From positions 359,536,267 through 359,600,266 of the forward strand of contig NC_053040.3 in assembly GCF_002575655.3 (NCBI RefSeq): a DNA stretch of 64,000 bases, written 5' to 3'. Shown piece by piece: positions 12,201 to 24,700 of the stretch (the first letter of the stretch is position 1; every line of letters starts with the position of its first letter). The stretch comes from Aegilops tauschii subsp. strangulata. Taxonomy: Eukaryota > Streptophyta > Magnoliopsida > Poales > Poaceae. The notes below the pieces were generated by a model that saw nothing but the letters and a program-made list of their open reading frames with translations, ran no database searches and was not told the origin of the DNA. A program made the translations under genes and the position numbers.

Positions 12201-12900
12201 GAATGACATATTGTTGATCGGAAATGATGTATAATTTTCTGGAAAGCATAAAAGGAGTGTTTGAAAAGAGTTTTTCAAAGAAAGACCTCGATGAAGCTGC
12301 TTACATATTGAGCATCAAGATCTATAGAGATAGATCAAGACGCTTGATAAGTTTTTTCAATGAGTACATACCTTGACAAGTTTTTGAAGTAGTTCAAAAT
12401 GGAACAGTCAAAGAAGGAGTTCTTGCCTGTGTTGCAAGGTGTGAAGTTGAGTAAGACTCAAAGCCCGACCACGGCAGAAGATAGAGAGAGAATGAAAGTC
12501 ATTCCCTATGCCTCAGCCATAGGTTCTACTAAGTATGCCATGCTGTGTACCAGATCTATTGTATACCCTACACTGAGTTTGGCAAGGGAGTACAATAGTG
12601 ATCTAGGAGTAGATCACTGGACAGCGGTCAAAATTATCCTTAGTGGAATAAGGATATGTTTCTCGATTATGGAGGTGACAAAAAGTTCGTCGTAAAGGGT
12701 TACGTCGATGCAAGTTTTGACACTGATCCAGATGACTCTAAGTCTCAATCTGGATACATATTGGAAGCGGGAGCAATTAGCTAGAGTAGCTCCGTGCAGA
12801 GCATTGTTGACATAGAAATTTGCAAAATGCATACGGATCTGAATATGGCAGACCCGTTAACTAAACTTCTCTCACAAGCAAAACATGATCACTCCTTAGT
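9270..12900 (+). pseudogene. gag-pol: Copia gag-pol remnant of element A
   Basis: Fragments in all three frames match, in order, the polyprotein of element C: Gag (9270-9900), the zinc knuckle region (CFYCKGNG then a stop, about 9987-10030), protease (about 10090-10330), GAG-pre-integrase (YLWHCRLGHIGVKR, about 10516), integrase (MPPGTPQHNGVSERR at 10960), reverse transcriptase (WIFKRKTDAD at about 11757; QMDVKTAFLNG region near 11940) and the RNase H start. Many stops and frameshifts make it dead. A TAG at 9471-9473 replaces a glutamine codon and is shared with element B. Near 12808 the RNase H core is missing: about 75 residues present in C are skipped before the terminal HTDLNMADPLTK block. 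Confidence 0.9.
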
Positions 12901-12908
12901 ACTCTTTG

Positions 12909-13050
12909 GGTGTTAATCACATGGCGATATGAACTAAGATTACTGACTCTAGTAAACCCTTTGAGTGTTGGTACATGGCGATGTGAACTATGGGTGTTAA
13001 TCACATGGTGATGTGAACTATTGGTGTTAATCACATGGCGATGTGAACTA
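12909..13050 (+). repeat. Short direct repeats near the 3' end of element A
   Basis: Four copies of a 27-29 bp unit, of the type ggtgttaatcacatgg followed by cgatgtgaacta, start near 12909, 12964, 12992 and 13022. They lie between the end of pol and the polypurine tract. Element D has three copies at the same place. Element C has only a single degenerate equivalent. Confidence 0.8.
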
Positions 13051-13066
13051 GATTATTGACTCTAGT

Positions 13067-13079
13067 GCAAGTGGGAGAC
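13067..13079 (+). promoter_or_regulatory. Polypurine tract of element A
   Basis: The sequence gcaagtgggagac lies directly before the 3' LTR start (tgaaggaaatatg). It is the family's primer site for plus-strand DNA synthesis. The same tract occurs on the minus strand at 27573-27587 (C) and 49478-49492 (D). Confidence 0.85.
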
Positions 13080-13800
13080 TGAAGGAAATATGCCCTAGAG
13101 GCAATAATAAAGTTGTTATTTATATTTCCTTATATCATGATAAATGTTTATTATTCATGCTAGAATTGTATTAACCGAAAACTTAGTACATGTGTGAATA
13201 CATAGACAAACAGAGTGTCACTAGTATGCCTCTACTTGACTAGCTCGTCGAATCAAAGATGGTTAAGTTTCCTAGCTATAGACATCAGTTGTCATTTGAT
13301 TAACGGGATCACATCATTAGAGAATGATGTGATTGACTTGACCCATTCCGTTAGCTTAGCACTTGATCGTTTAGTATGTTGCTATTGCTTTCTTCATGAC
13401 TTATACATGTTCCTATGACTATGAGATTATGCAACTCCCGAATATCGGAGGAACATTTTGTGTGCTATCAAACGTCACAACGTAACTGGATGATTATAAA
13501 GGTGCTCTATAGGTGTCTCCAATGGTGTTTGTTAAGTTGGCATATATTGAGATTAGGATTTGTCACTTCAATTGTCGGAGAGGTATGTCTGGGCCCTCTC
13601 AGTAATGCACATCACTATAAGCCTTGCAAGCAATGTGACTAATGTGTTAGTTGCGGGATGATGCATTACGGAACAAGTAAAGAGACTTGCCGGTAACGAG
13701 ATTGAACTAGGTATTGAGATACCAACAATCGAATCTCGGGCGAGTAACATACCGATGACAAAGGGAACAACGTATGTTGTTATGCGGTTTGACCGATAAA
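13080..13800 (+). repeat. 3' LTR of element A, first part
   Basis: It begins tgaaggaaatatgccctaga and runs parallel to the 5' LTR up to gaccgataaa. At 13801 it changes abruptly to minus-strand integrase sequence of element B. Relative to the 5' LTR, the next 256 bp (equivalent to 3825-4080) are missing. Confidence 0.9.
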
Positions 13801-15690
13801 GGTGTCGTCTCAACGGATTTCGATGGTGTCCTATTTAACGTGAATGTAGCTGTCTCTAATGCATAATCCCAAAACGATAGTGGTAGATCGGTAAGAGACA
13901 TCATAGATTGCACTATATCCAATAAAGTACGGTTATGACGTTCAGACACACCATTATGTTGTGGTGTTCCAGGTGGCATAAATTTGTGAAACTATTCCAC
14001 ATTTTTTAATTGAAGACCAAACTCGTAACTCAAATATTTGTCTCCGCGATCAGATCATAGAAACTTTATTTTCTTGTCATGATGATTTTTCACTTCACTC
14101 TGAAATTCTTTGAACTTTTCAAATGTTTCAGACTTATGTTTCATCAAGTAGATATACCCATATCTGCTCAAATCATCTGTGAAGGTGAGAAGATAACGAT
14201 ATCCGCCACGAGCCTCAATATTCATTGGACCACATACATCTGTATGTATGACTTCCAACAAATCTGTTTCTCTCTCCATAGTTCCGGAGAACGGCGTTTT
14301 AGTCATCTTGCCCATGAGGCATGGTTCACAAGCATCAAGTGATTCATAATCAATTGATTCCAAAATCCCATCAGTATGGAGTTTCTTCATGCGCTTTACA
14401 CCAATATGACCTAAACGGCAGTGCCACAAATAAGTTGCACTATCATTATTAACTTTGCATCTTTTGGCTTCAATATTATGAATATGTGTATCACTACGAT
14501 CGAGATCCACAAACCATTTTCGTTGGTGTGTATGACCATAGAAGGTTTTTATTCATGTAAACAGAACAACAATTGTTCTCTAACTTAAATGAATAACCGT
14601 ATTGCAATAAACATGATCAAATCATATTCATGCTCAACGCAAACACTAAATAACACTTATTTAGTTTCAACACTAATCCCGAAAGTACAGGGAGTGTGCG
14701 ATGATGATCATATCAATCTTGGAACTACTTCCAACACACATCGTCAGCTTGCCTTTTACTAGTCTCTGTTTATTCTGCAACTCCCGTTTTGAGTTACTAC
14801 TCTTAGCAACTGAACCAGTATCAAATACCGAGGGGTTGCTATAAACACTAGTAAAGTACACATCAATCACATGTATATCCAATATACCTTTGTTCACTTT
14901 GCCATCCTTCTTATCCACCAAATACTTGGGGCAGTTCCGCTTCCAGTGATCAGTCCCTTTGCAGTAGAAGCACTAAGTCTTAGGCTTAGGTACAGACTTG
15001 GGCTTCTTCATTTGAGTAGCAACTTGCTTGCCGTTCTTCTTGAAGTTCCCCTTCTTCCCTTTGCCCTTTTCTTGAAACTAGTGGTCTCATCAACCATCAA
15101 CACTTGATGTTTTTCTTGATTTCCACCTTCGTCGATTTCAGCATCACGAAGAGCTCGGGAATTACTTTCGTCATCCCTTGCATACTATAGTTCATCACGA
15201 AGTTCTACTAACTTGGTGATGGTGACTAGAGAATTCTGTCAATCACTATTTTATCTGGAAGATTAACTCCCACTTGATTCAAGCGATTGTAGTACCCAGA
15301 CAATCTGAGCACATGCTCACTAGTTGAGCGATTCTCCTCCATCTTTTAGCTATAGAACTTGTTGGAGACTTCATATCTCTCAACTCGGGTATTTGCTTGA
15401 AATATTAACTTCAACTCCTGGAACATCTCATATGGTCCATGACGTTCAAAACGTCTTTGAAGTCCCGATTCTAAGCCGTTAAGCATGGTGCACTAAACTA
15501 TCAAGTAGTCATCATATTGAGCTAGCCAAACGTTCATAACGTCTGCATCTGCTCCTGCAATAGGTCTGTCACCTAGCGGTGCATCAAGGACATAATTCTT
15601 CTGTGCAGCAATGAGGATAATCCTCAGATCACGGATCCAATCCGCATCTTTGCTACTAACATCTTTCAACATAATTTTTCTCTAGGAACA
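13801..15690 (-). pseudogene. gag-pol: Copia gag to integrase remnant of element B
   Basis: Read leftward from about 15690, fragments match Gag, the zinc knuckle (FYCKG near 14965), protease (about 14673-14921), GAG-pre-integrase (YLWHCRLGHIGVKRMKKLH, within 14055-14510) and integrase (HTDVCGP, then MPPGTPQHNGVSERHN at about 13979). The coding sequence is cut at the motif SVETTP at 13801. Several stops and frameshifts are present. A TAG at 15493-15495 is the same Gln-to-stop change seen in element A at 9471. An open frame crossing 13801 into the LTR is a chance fusion. Confidence 0.88.
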
Positions 15691-16993
15691 TATCAAAAAT
15701 AAACACAGGGAAGCAACAACGCGAGCTATTGATCTAAAACATAATTTGCAAAATAGTATCAAGACTAAGTTCATGATAAATTTAAGTTCAATTAATCATA
15801 TTACTTAAGAACTCCCACTTAGATAGATATCCCTCTAATCATCTAAGTGATTACGTGATCCAAATCAACTAAACCATGTCCGATCATCACTTGAGATGGA
15901 GTAGTTTCAATGGTGAACATCACTATGTTGATCATATCTACTATATGATTCACGCTCGACCTTTCGGTCTCCGTGTTCCGAGGCCATATCTGCATATGCT
16001 AGGCTCGTCAAGTTTAACCTGAGTATTCCGCGTGTGCAACTGTTTTGCACCCGTTGTATTTGAACGTAGAGCCTATCACACCCGATCATCACATGGTGTC
16101 TCAGCACGAAGAACTTTCGCAACGGTGCATACTCAGGGAGAACACTTTTATCTTGAAATTTTAGTGAGAGATCATCTTATAATGCTACCGTCAATCAAAG
16201 CAAGATAAGATGCATAAAGGATTAACATCACATGCAATCAATATAAGTGATATGATATGGCCATCATCATCTTGTGCTTGTGATCTCCATCTCCAAAGCA
16301 CTGTGCTTGTGATCTCCATCTCCGAAGCACCGTCATGATCACCATCGTCACCGGCGCGACACCTTGATCTCCATCATAGTATCGTTGTCGTCTCGCCAAC
16401 TAATTGCTTTTACGACTATCGCTACCGCTTAGTGATAAAGTAAAACTATTACATGGTGATTGCATCTCATACAATAAAGCGACAACCATATGGCTCCTGC
16501 CAGTTGCCGATAACTCGGTTACAAAACATGATCATCTCATACAACAAATTATATCACATCATGTCTTGACCATATCACATCACAACATGCCCTGCAAAAA
16601 CAAGTTAGACGTCCTCTAGTTTGTTGTTGCAAGTTTTACGTGGCTGCTACGGGCTTAGCAAGAACCGTTCTTACCTACGCATCAAAACCACAACGATAGT
16701 TTGTCAAGTTGGTGTTGTTTTAACCTTCGCAAGGACCGGGCGTAGCCACACTCAGTTCAACTAAAGTGAGAGAGACAGACACCCGCCGGTCACCTTTAAG
16801 CAACGAGTGCTCGCAACGGTGAAACCAGTCTCGCGTAAGCGTACGCGTAATGTCGGTCCGGGCCGCTTCATCTCACAATACCGCTGAACCAAAGTATGAC
16901 ATGCTGGTAAACAGTATGACTTATATCGCCCACAACTCACTTGTGTTCTACTCGTGCATAGCATCAACGCATAAAACTAGGCTCGGATGCCAT
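15691..16993 (-). other. Leader and primer binding site of element B
   Basis: This is the untranslated leader between LTR and gag, similar to the leaders of A, C and D. The primer site on the minus strand, tggcatccgagcc, is at 16980-16992, next to the LTR end. It holds one copy of the block that is duplicated in C and D. Confidence 0.75.
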
Positions 16994-18699
16994 TGTTGGG
17001 GAACATAGTAATTTCAAAAATTTCCTACGCACACGCAAGATCATGGTGATGCATAGCAACGAGAGGGGAGAGTGTTGTCCACGTACCCTTGTAGACCGAC
17101 AGCGGAAGCGTTATCACAACGCGGTTGATGTAGTCGTACGCCTTCACGATCCGACCGATCAAGTACCGAACGCACAGCACCTCCGAGTTCTACACATGTT
17201 CAGCTCGATGACGTCCCTCGAACTCCGATCCAGCCGAGTGTTGAGGGAGAGTTTCGTCAGCACGACGGCGTGGTGACGATGATGATGTTCCACCGACGCA
17301 GGGCTTCTCCTAAGCTCCGCAACGGTATTATCAAGGTGTAATATGGTGGAGGGGGGCACCGCACACGGCTAAAATATCGTATATCAAGTGTCTTTGGGGT
17401 GCCCCCCTGCCCCCGTATATAAAGGAGCAAGGAGGAGAGGGCCGGCCAAGGGGAGGTGGCGCGCCCAAGGGGGGAGTCCTACTCCCACCGGGAGTAGGAC
17501 TCCTCCTTTCCTTGTGGGAGTAGGAGAAGGGAAGGGGGAAGTTGAAAGAAGGAAGGGGGCGCCCCTCCCTCCCTAGTCCAATTCGGACTAGCCCATGGGG
17601 AGGGGTGCGGCCACCCTTTGGGGTCTTTCTCTCCTTTCCCGTATGGCCCATTAAGGCCCAATACGAATTCCCGTAACTCTCCGGTACTCCGAAAAATATC
17701 CGAATCACTCGGAACCTTTCCGAAGTCCGAATATAGTCGTCCAATATATCAATCTTTACGTCTCGGCCATTTCGAGACTCCTCGTCATGTCCCCGATCTG
17801 ATCCGGGACTCCGAACTCCTTCGGTACATCAAAACTCAATAAAACTGTCATCGTAACGTTAAGCGTGCGGACCCTACGGGTTCGAGAACTATGTAGACAT
17901 GACCGAGACACCTCTCCGGTCAATAACCAATAGCGGGACCTGGATGCCCATATTGGCTCCCACATATTCTACGAAGATCTTTATCGGTCAAACCGCATAA
18001 CAGCATAGGTTGTTCCCTTTGTCATCGGTATGTTACTTGCCCGAGATTCGATCGTCGGTATCTCGATACCTAGTTCAATCTCGTTACCGGCAAGTCTCTT
18101 TACTCGTTCTGTAATACATCATCCCGCAACTAACTCATTAGTCTCAATGCTTGCAAGGCTTATAGTGATGTGCATTACCGAGTGGGCCCAGAGATACCTC
18201 TCCGACAATCGGAGTGACAAATCCTAATCTCGAAATACGCCAACCCAACAAGTACCTTTGGAGACACCTGTAGAGCACCTTTATAATCACCCATTTACGT
18301 TGTGACGTTTGGTAGCACACAAAGTGTTCCTCCGATAAACGGGAGTTGCATAATCTCATAGTCATAGGAACATGTATAAGTCATGAAGAAAGCAATAGCA
18401 ACATACTAAACGATCGGGTGCTAAGCTAACGGAATGGGTCAAGTCAATCACGTCATTCTCCTAATGAGGTGATCTCGTTAATCAAATGACAACTCATGTC
18501 TATGGCTAGGAAACATAACCATCTTTGATTAACGAGCTAGTTAAGTAGAGGCATACTAGTGACACTCTGTTTGTCTATGTATTCACACACATGTATTATG
18601 TTTCCGGTTAAAACAATTCTAGCATGAATAATAAACATTTATCATGATATAGGGAAATATATAATACTTTATTATTGCCTCTAGGGAATATTTCCTTCA
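16994..18699 (-). repeat. 5' LTR of element B (1706 bp)
   Basis: The plus strand starts tgttggggaacatag and ends gaatatttccttca. On the minus strand this is TGAAGGAAATA...CCCCAACA, the complete WIS/Angela-type LTR. Its TATA-like region (tatataaagg on plus) lies near 17415. Confidence 0.9.
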
Positions 18700-19449
18700 A
18701 TTCGGACATCGGAAAGGCTCCGAATGATTTGGGTATTTTTCGTAGTACCGGAGAGTTACGGGAATTCGTATTGGGCCTTAATGGGCCATACGGGAAAGGA
18801 GAGAAAGGCCTCAAGGGTGGCCGCGCCCCTTCCCCATGGACTGGTCCGAACTGGACTAGGGAAAGGGGGCGCCCCCTTCCTTCCTTCTCATTCTCCCTTC
18901 CCTTTTTCCTATTCCATGTGGGAGGTGGAATCCTACTAGGACTAGGGAGTCCTAGTAGGACTCCACACTTTGGGCGCGCCTTATGAGGGCCGGCCTCCTC
19001 CTCCCTCCATCCTTTATATACGTGGCCAGGGGGCACCCCATGGACACACAAGTTGATCATTGATCTCTTAGCCATGTGTGGTGCCCCCCTCTACCATAAT
19101 CCACCTCGGTCATACCGGCGTAGTGCTTAGGCGAAGCCCTGCGCCGGTAGCTTCATCATCACCGTCATCACGCCGTCGTGCTGACAAAGCTCTCCCTCAA
19201 CACTCTGCTGGATCGTGAGTTCGTGGGACGTCACCGAGCCGAACGTGTGCAGATCGCGGAGGTGTCGTACTTTCGGTGCTAGGATCGGTTGATCGTGAAG
19301 ACGTACGACTACATCAACCACGTTGTCATAACGCTTCCGGTTACGTTCTACGAGGGTACGTGGACAGCACTCTCCCCACTCGTTGCTATGCATCACCGTG
19401 ATCTTGCGTGTGCGTAGGAATTCTTTTGAAATTTCTGCGTTCCCCAACA
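18700..19449 (+). repeat. 3' LTR of element A, second part
   Basis: It resumes at attcggacatcgg, equivalent to 4081 in the 5' LTR, and ends ttccccaaca at 19449. The 3' flank of A therefore begins at 19450. Confidence 0.88.
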
Positions 19450-19809
19450 AAAAGAGTCATTCCGGAACACTCCAGAATCGTCAGAATAAGGAGGTACGTG
19501 ATACGGTAAGTAAACGGACTCCGAAAAATCTGCAAAAATATTTTCTATTAGTTTTGGAATATTTTGGATTTTTGGAAATAAACATACTTCCAGGAAGCGT
19601 CCCCTGGTGCACACAAAACACCAGCCTGGCGCCCGGGTGGGTTGTGCCCACCTGGGACACCTCCCGTATCCCATTTTTCTTCCATATACTTGTCATGCAA
19701 GATAAAAATTCTATATATACTTCCCGGACCTGTTAACCACTGTATCGCGGAGAAAATCGTTTGTTCTCTTTTCTTGCTGCCTCAGGTCAAATTTGTCAAG
19801 CTAGGCATC

Positions 19810-20007
19810 ATGTCTTCCTGCTCCTCCAACCACATGGAAGAAGATGCTTGGCTGATGAGGATCGAGACAAAGAGGGAGGAGCCTACGGAGACCACCAAAG
19901 GAGAACTAAATATCGATAATGCGCACTCCCCTTGGCTTCCGACAAGCTTGGTGGAGGTGCCCCGGTATCGTATCATCTCACTATCTTTTTGCTTTTACTT
20001 ATCCTAG
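19810..20007 (+). CDS. Small ORF in the leader of the Sabrina-like Gypsy
   Basis: A 65-codon frame starts at ATG 19810 (MSSCSSNHMEEDAWLMRI) and is rich in E, K and T in its first half. It ends in hydrophobic, low-complexity residues. A possible splice donor (ccccg then gtatcg, about 19962-19968) suggests that the coding part may be only the first 50 codons or so. I do not recognise a domain. It lies about 220 bp left of the Tat insertion, so any continuation would be at 42480 or beyond, where I see no matching frame. It may be a leader peptide or chance. Confidence 0.25.
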   Translation: MSSCSSNHMEEDAWLMRIETKREEPTETTKGELNIDNAHSPWLPTSLVEVPRYRIISLSFCFYLS

Positions 20008-20231
20008 TTCAATATTTTGCTTAGATGAATAACATTTAGTTCGATCTTTTCTTCTTTGAGAGTTTGCTTAGTGATCTATCATCATTATCATCTGCAAGTT
20101 ATATAATAAATTTATTTCGAGTTTTTACTTTCTTTACTTTCATGTTGCAAATAAAGAAAAGAAAAAGAGAAAGAAAGAAAATAAAAGAAAGGAAATAAAT
20201 CAATAAGATCATATACTAATCCTATGGTAGG

Positions 20232-20758
20232 TGTCGTGGTTTTTTCACGGCAGATGTCCTAGAGAAAGGACTTAGTCGTGGAGCCATCGCTACGGGTTAA
20301 CTTAAAGGGGTTAAAGCGGACAAGGGACGCAAGAGATTTTTATACTAGTTCGGCCCCTTACGATGAAGGTAAAAGCCTACGTCTAGTTGTGATGGAGTTG
20401 CTGGGGTTTCGATGACCAGGGGGCGAATACGCTTTGCCTGAGTCTCGAGTTGTTGTCTGTTGTCCCTGAACCGCCGCCGAGTCGTCCCCTTATATACATG
20501 GGTTGACGCCCGTCGGTTTACAGAATCCCGAGGCCGGCTCATAATCGTGTCCAGCTCGGTCTCTACTACTTCTATCTTACAACACAAGTTTACATATCAA
20601 TGCTGGTTTATGTCTACAGGCCTTAAACCGGCTTTGGGCCCTGGGCCTCCATAAAGCGTCACCGTCTGTCTTCATGGACTTCAGATACAGATGAACTACT
20701 TATGGGGTTAACCCGGCCTCTCCTGGCCGGTTTACACCCAGTGGTAATATCCCCAACA
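20232..20758 (-). repeat. 3' LTR of the Tat-type Gypsy
   Basis: The plus strand reads tgtcgtggttttttcacggc to tccccaaca, so the minus strand is TGTTGGGGATATT...CCACGACA. A TATA box for minus-strand transcription (GTATATAAGG) is at 20488-20497. A short purine-rich tract (ctggggcct on minus) adjoins it at about 20761-20771. Confidence 0.92.
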
Positions 20759-21023
20759 TTAGGCCCCAGATTGATTTGAACTGGTTCACGTCAATACTCA
20801 ATTCTTAAGAAATTTTCTTCTTCAACATCTTCACATGATCTTGTAAACCGCCGTGACATCATCTTCTAGGATCATGGTAAACCGCAGTGACGTCACCTGT
20901 TATTTAAAACTGTGTATAATCCACCTTCATTAACGAGCCCCCGACAATCGAGGCGATAGCTCCGCCTCATATCCAAAATTTAGGCTCCTCGATTTTCGTG
21001 CCTGACGCTTATCTTTCTGCCCT

Positions 21024-21737
21024 TATAAATAGGGCCAGGGGGTCTTTCCATTTTTTCCCCTTGTGCCTCTTCGCGTCGTTGTCTTCCACGCGCCGACCGA
21101 CCCTCGCGCTATGCCGCCGCCGTCGTCCTTTGTCTCTGCTTTGACAAAGGCCGCTGCATCAACCTGATCGTACCAGAGAAAAGTGGTGATCCTCCGTTGC
21201 TTCCTCCTGCACCAGTAAGTCCCTATTCTTCTCTCCCTAGATCCGCCATTAGGGTTCGGTGTTCTTCATAGCTTGAAGCTGTTCTTCCTTCGGTAGCACC
21301 AATGGCCGGTTAGATCTGACTATTTTCAGTGCCTTTTGTAGTTTAGAATCCTTTCTTCTTATTAAGGCACCTGCTTGATATCCAACTCATCTGAACTTGG
21401 TGAACTTTTAACACGCTGGAAATTAGGTCAGAATATATTTTGTTTTTCCAACATGCGGTAGATCTGAAATTACCCTGGCGAGATGTGAAACTTGTGTCTT
21501 CCTTTACTTGTACATTTTTAATACCAGATTGGGCGGTTTAACTTCATATACAGAATGATGACCCAGTAGATACCATTAGTCCCCTGTTGAACCACCAATG
21601 CATTCATCATTGTACTGTTTCCATTGTCAGACTCCGGTTTACGAATAACCAATTTCGGTTTAACAATATGCTTACATCCTTATACCGATGTATAGTTGTC
21701 CTTTGTAAATCTTAAACTGGCAATAATCATGTTTCAG
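21024..21737 (+). promoter_or_regulatory. Promoter and 5' UTR intron of the antisense gene
   Basis: A TATA box, tataaatag, lies at 21024-21032. It is followed by a C/T-rich 5' UTR and a candidate 5' UTR intron from the donor gtaagt at 21215 to the acceptor tttcag at 21737. The predicted ATG follows 14 bases later, at 21751. The layout is that of an ordinary RNA polymerase II gene and is separate from the LTR promoter. 20759-21023 holds no recognisable feature. Confidence 0.5.
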
Positions 21738-21750
21738 ATCTTTCATTGCC

Positions 21751-24700
21751 ATGGCCAAGCAAGTCTATGAATGAAATTGGGCTCCTTCTCGAGTAACCGA
21801 AGAACAGTTAAACAATCTTGTTAAAACGGGCGCTTTAGCCAAAAAAGATGTCATCCACTGGAGGGTCCCTGGCCCGGAAAATCCTCCTACACCCAAGGAC
21901 GGAGAGGTAGTTGTGTTTGCTGATCATCTCGGACGAGGTTTTAGCCCTCCCGGTTCAAAAAAAATCCGGGATGTACTGGCTAGTTTTCAACTGCGCCCTC
22001 ATGACATCGGTCCCAATTCTGTGACCAACATCTGCCACTTCCAAGTCTTTTGTGAGGTTTATCTGCAAGAGGAACCTTCAGTCGAACTGTTTAGGGATTT
22101 CTTTCACTTAAAACGTCGCACAGAGTTCTCGGATGGACCCAATACGGAACTGGGCAGAATGGCGGTTCAGAAAAGGAAAGAAGTCACCTTCCCTCATCCC
22201 AAACTCCACAGTCACCCCAAAGAGTGGAACCAGACTTGGTTTTATTGCATGGATACATCTCCACCTGATGAAAACCCCCTGCCGGGTTACTGCCCTAAAT
22301 GCCTGAGCAACACACATCCTTTTCCTCAGAGGTTGTCTCCAAGAGAAAGGGCCAACTATGCTCCTCAATTATCAAAGCTTAGATCCTTCATGGCAAACGG
22401 TTTGACAGGAGTTGATCTTGCTCGTTGTTGGATAAGCTGGAGTATTCTGCCCTTAAGCTGGCACTCCGGTTTGATGTGTGAGTATACGGGGAGTTTGAAC
22501 GATGCTCAGCGGCACATTGACATGCAGCTTACAGATGCAGAAGTCACTGAGGCTGTAAAAAAGATACTGAATGAACCGGAGGCTGTCTCTGCCCAAACCG
22601 GACTACTCCCTTTCTGCACCTTCAACAAACCACCAGCTGTAAGAATCATATAATCTTTTTATCTGAAGTTGCTTCTGTCCAAATATTCCCTGAGAGTATG
22701 ATTATTTTCTGACAGGGTGATGATCCATTCTGGAACAAGAAACCATCACAAGACAAACCGGCGAAGCCGCAAGACAAACTGGTCAAGCCAGTTCGTCCAA
22801 AGACCAAGGTTGTTAAAAAACCTGCCAAGAGAAGGACCACTGCATCCTCCGACCTACCAGCTGATGACGATGTGGATAATCCGGAACCAGAGGTAGAACT
22901 TCACTCTCTTGGTTCATTTTTCGTACACCTCATTGACAATGATTATTATCAAGACGACGCTGAAGGCAGTCATGCTGACGATGTAGAGGTAATCATTCTT
23001 TCCTCCGATTCAGATCCTCTGCCGACATCGAAAATCCGTTGAGCAAACCGGAAAGTAAAATTTTCTCACCCCCTTGCTTACTTGGACCCAAACTTTCTTT
23101 TGAAGACACAGCAGCACGAGGCTCGCCGCACAACCCGGCACAGCGGCCAGGTAGTTACCTCCGCCGGTTTACCGAACAGTCTGGTTCGGAAACGCCGATC
23201 AGAAGTCTCTTATCCCATTGATACTTCATGCCCCAAAGCAAGTTGTTTTCGCCAGCCTCTTAACCCGTCTGATTCAAATTATCAGGGTACTTCTCACTCA
23301 TCTTCTGGCGAGTCGTCGGCCACAAAACTTCCACCCCTCAAAACGGTTCTTGGGTGAGCTATACACTTGTTGTTATCCTTGATGTTGCTATTTTGATATA
23401 CTGTACTGATCCTTATGTTTATTTTTCTCAGCGCCAAGCCTAGACCCAGCAAGAAAGCTCGGTTGAATAAACCGTCTGATGAAGACGTGGCTGTTGAACC
23501 GGAGAAAACTCCAGATCCTGAAGAGACCAACATTGATGCCATACTGAATGACCCACCGCCTCAAGATCATGACTTCGTTGCTGAGCAGGCAGAAGTTGAC
23601 ACCACAAGCCATGCTGACCAGCCAACCAGCCCTGTCCGAACTGACAATAAACCGGCAAGTCCAGTTAAGAATACTGACAAACCGCCAACCCCAGTAACAG
23701 CTGCTGATGACAAAGATGATAACATTATGATTACTGGCACTAGCCATACCGTTCCGGGCAATCCTGTCGCTTTGTCAAAGCATACTGCCAAAGATGAGCT
23801 CTCTGCAATTGGCAAGGGCAAATGGAACGCCGATTTGTCAAATTATGCCCATCTGAATGCTCAAGACCTTCACTCTGGCTTCCTGAACTGTCTGTACACC
23901 AGCCGTGACTATGAAGCCGGTTTGGTAAATATGATGAAGGAGCGATATGAGGTAACTTTCATAAGTGTTCCTCTCTTATATTTAACTGCAGCTTATCAAC
24001 TCCAGTAGCCCCCAAGTGACGGTTTAAGATACCAATTTAAACCGGGACTTACTAACAATTTCATGTTTGCAACAATGCATCTTAACTTCACTGATGTAGC
24101 CCCCAAGGGCCGGTTTAACTTTATAAAGATGAACCGGGACTTTGTAGAAGAATGCCCATGTCAGCATTTTATGAGCAAATACACATTAGCCCCCAAGTGC
24201 CAAGCTTAATACTTGTATTGTGCTTGGGACTTGTAAAAATTTCTGATTAAGAGCAAATATGCATTAGCCCCCAAGTACTAAGGGCATAACTTGTTATGTG
24301 CTTGGTACTTCAAATATGTACTGTCAACTCATTATATATCTGTCTCTTTATAGGCTGAGCTGAGCAAAAAGGAATCTCAAATCGCCGATCTGCAAGTAAA
24401 TATCATGTCCCAACAGGCCGAAGCTTCCAAGGCAAAAGATGAGCTGACGAGCGCCTTAGCCGCTATGGAAAAGCTAAAGGAGAGCTTCAACAAGGAGCGG
24501 GCGGATTGGAACACAGAGAAATCCGCTTTGCAGAAAAGAGCTGAAGACGCAGAGGCAGCTCTCAAACCGGTGGTAGACGAGCTGACTGGTGTGAATCGGC
24601 AAGTACATGCGATGACCGCTGCTGTGTTTGGTAAGCATCCTTGCTTTATACTTTCAACATATCTTCCCATGTGTTGCTGGTTTACTGACGTTTATAATGA

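Larger units (their letters stand above)
13801..18699 (-). mobile_element. Element B: truncated Angela/WIS Copia inserted in A's 3' LTR
   Basis: On the minus strand it has a complete 5' LTR (18699 to 16994), primer site, leader, gag and part of integrase, then stops at 13801. The rest of pol and its 3' LTR are gone. The LTR of element A resumes immediately to the right at 18700. A single deletion that removed B's 3' half and 256 bp of A's LTR explains both edges. A target duplication cannot be checked because the left end is lost. Confidence 0.85.
3263..19449 (+). mobile_element. Element A: old Angela/WIS Copia retrotransposon with nested insertions
   Basis: The order on the plus strand is 5' LTR (3263-4465 and 7623-8008), primer site, leader, decayed gag-pol (9270-12900), a 3' repeat block, polypurine tract, and 3' LTR (13080-13800 and 18700-19449). 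It belongs to the Angela/WIS/BARE-1 lineage by LTR and protein similarity to element C. Three insertions interrupt it: the Gypsy at the left edge, the solo LTR at 4466-7622 and element B at 13801-18699. About 28 differences over about 565 aligned LTR bases (hand count, many C-to-T or G-to-A) suggest about 5 percent divergence, the oldest of the pairs measured here. Confidence 0.85.

Noticed and set aside
13707..13979. 90-codon minus-strand frame with integrase-like start
   Set aside because: Its end crosses the deletion junction at 13801 into LTR sequence. Only the part right of 13801 is real integrase remnant.
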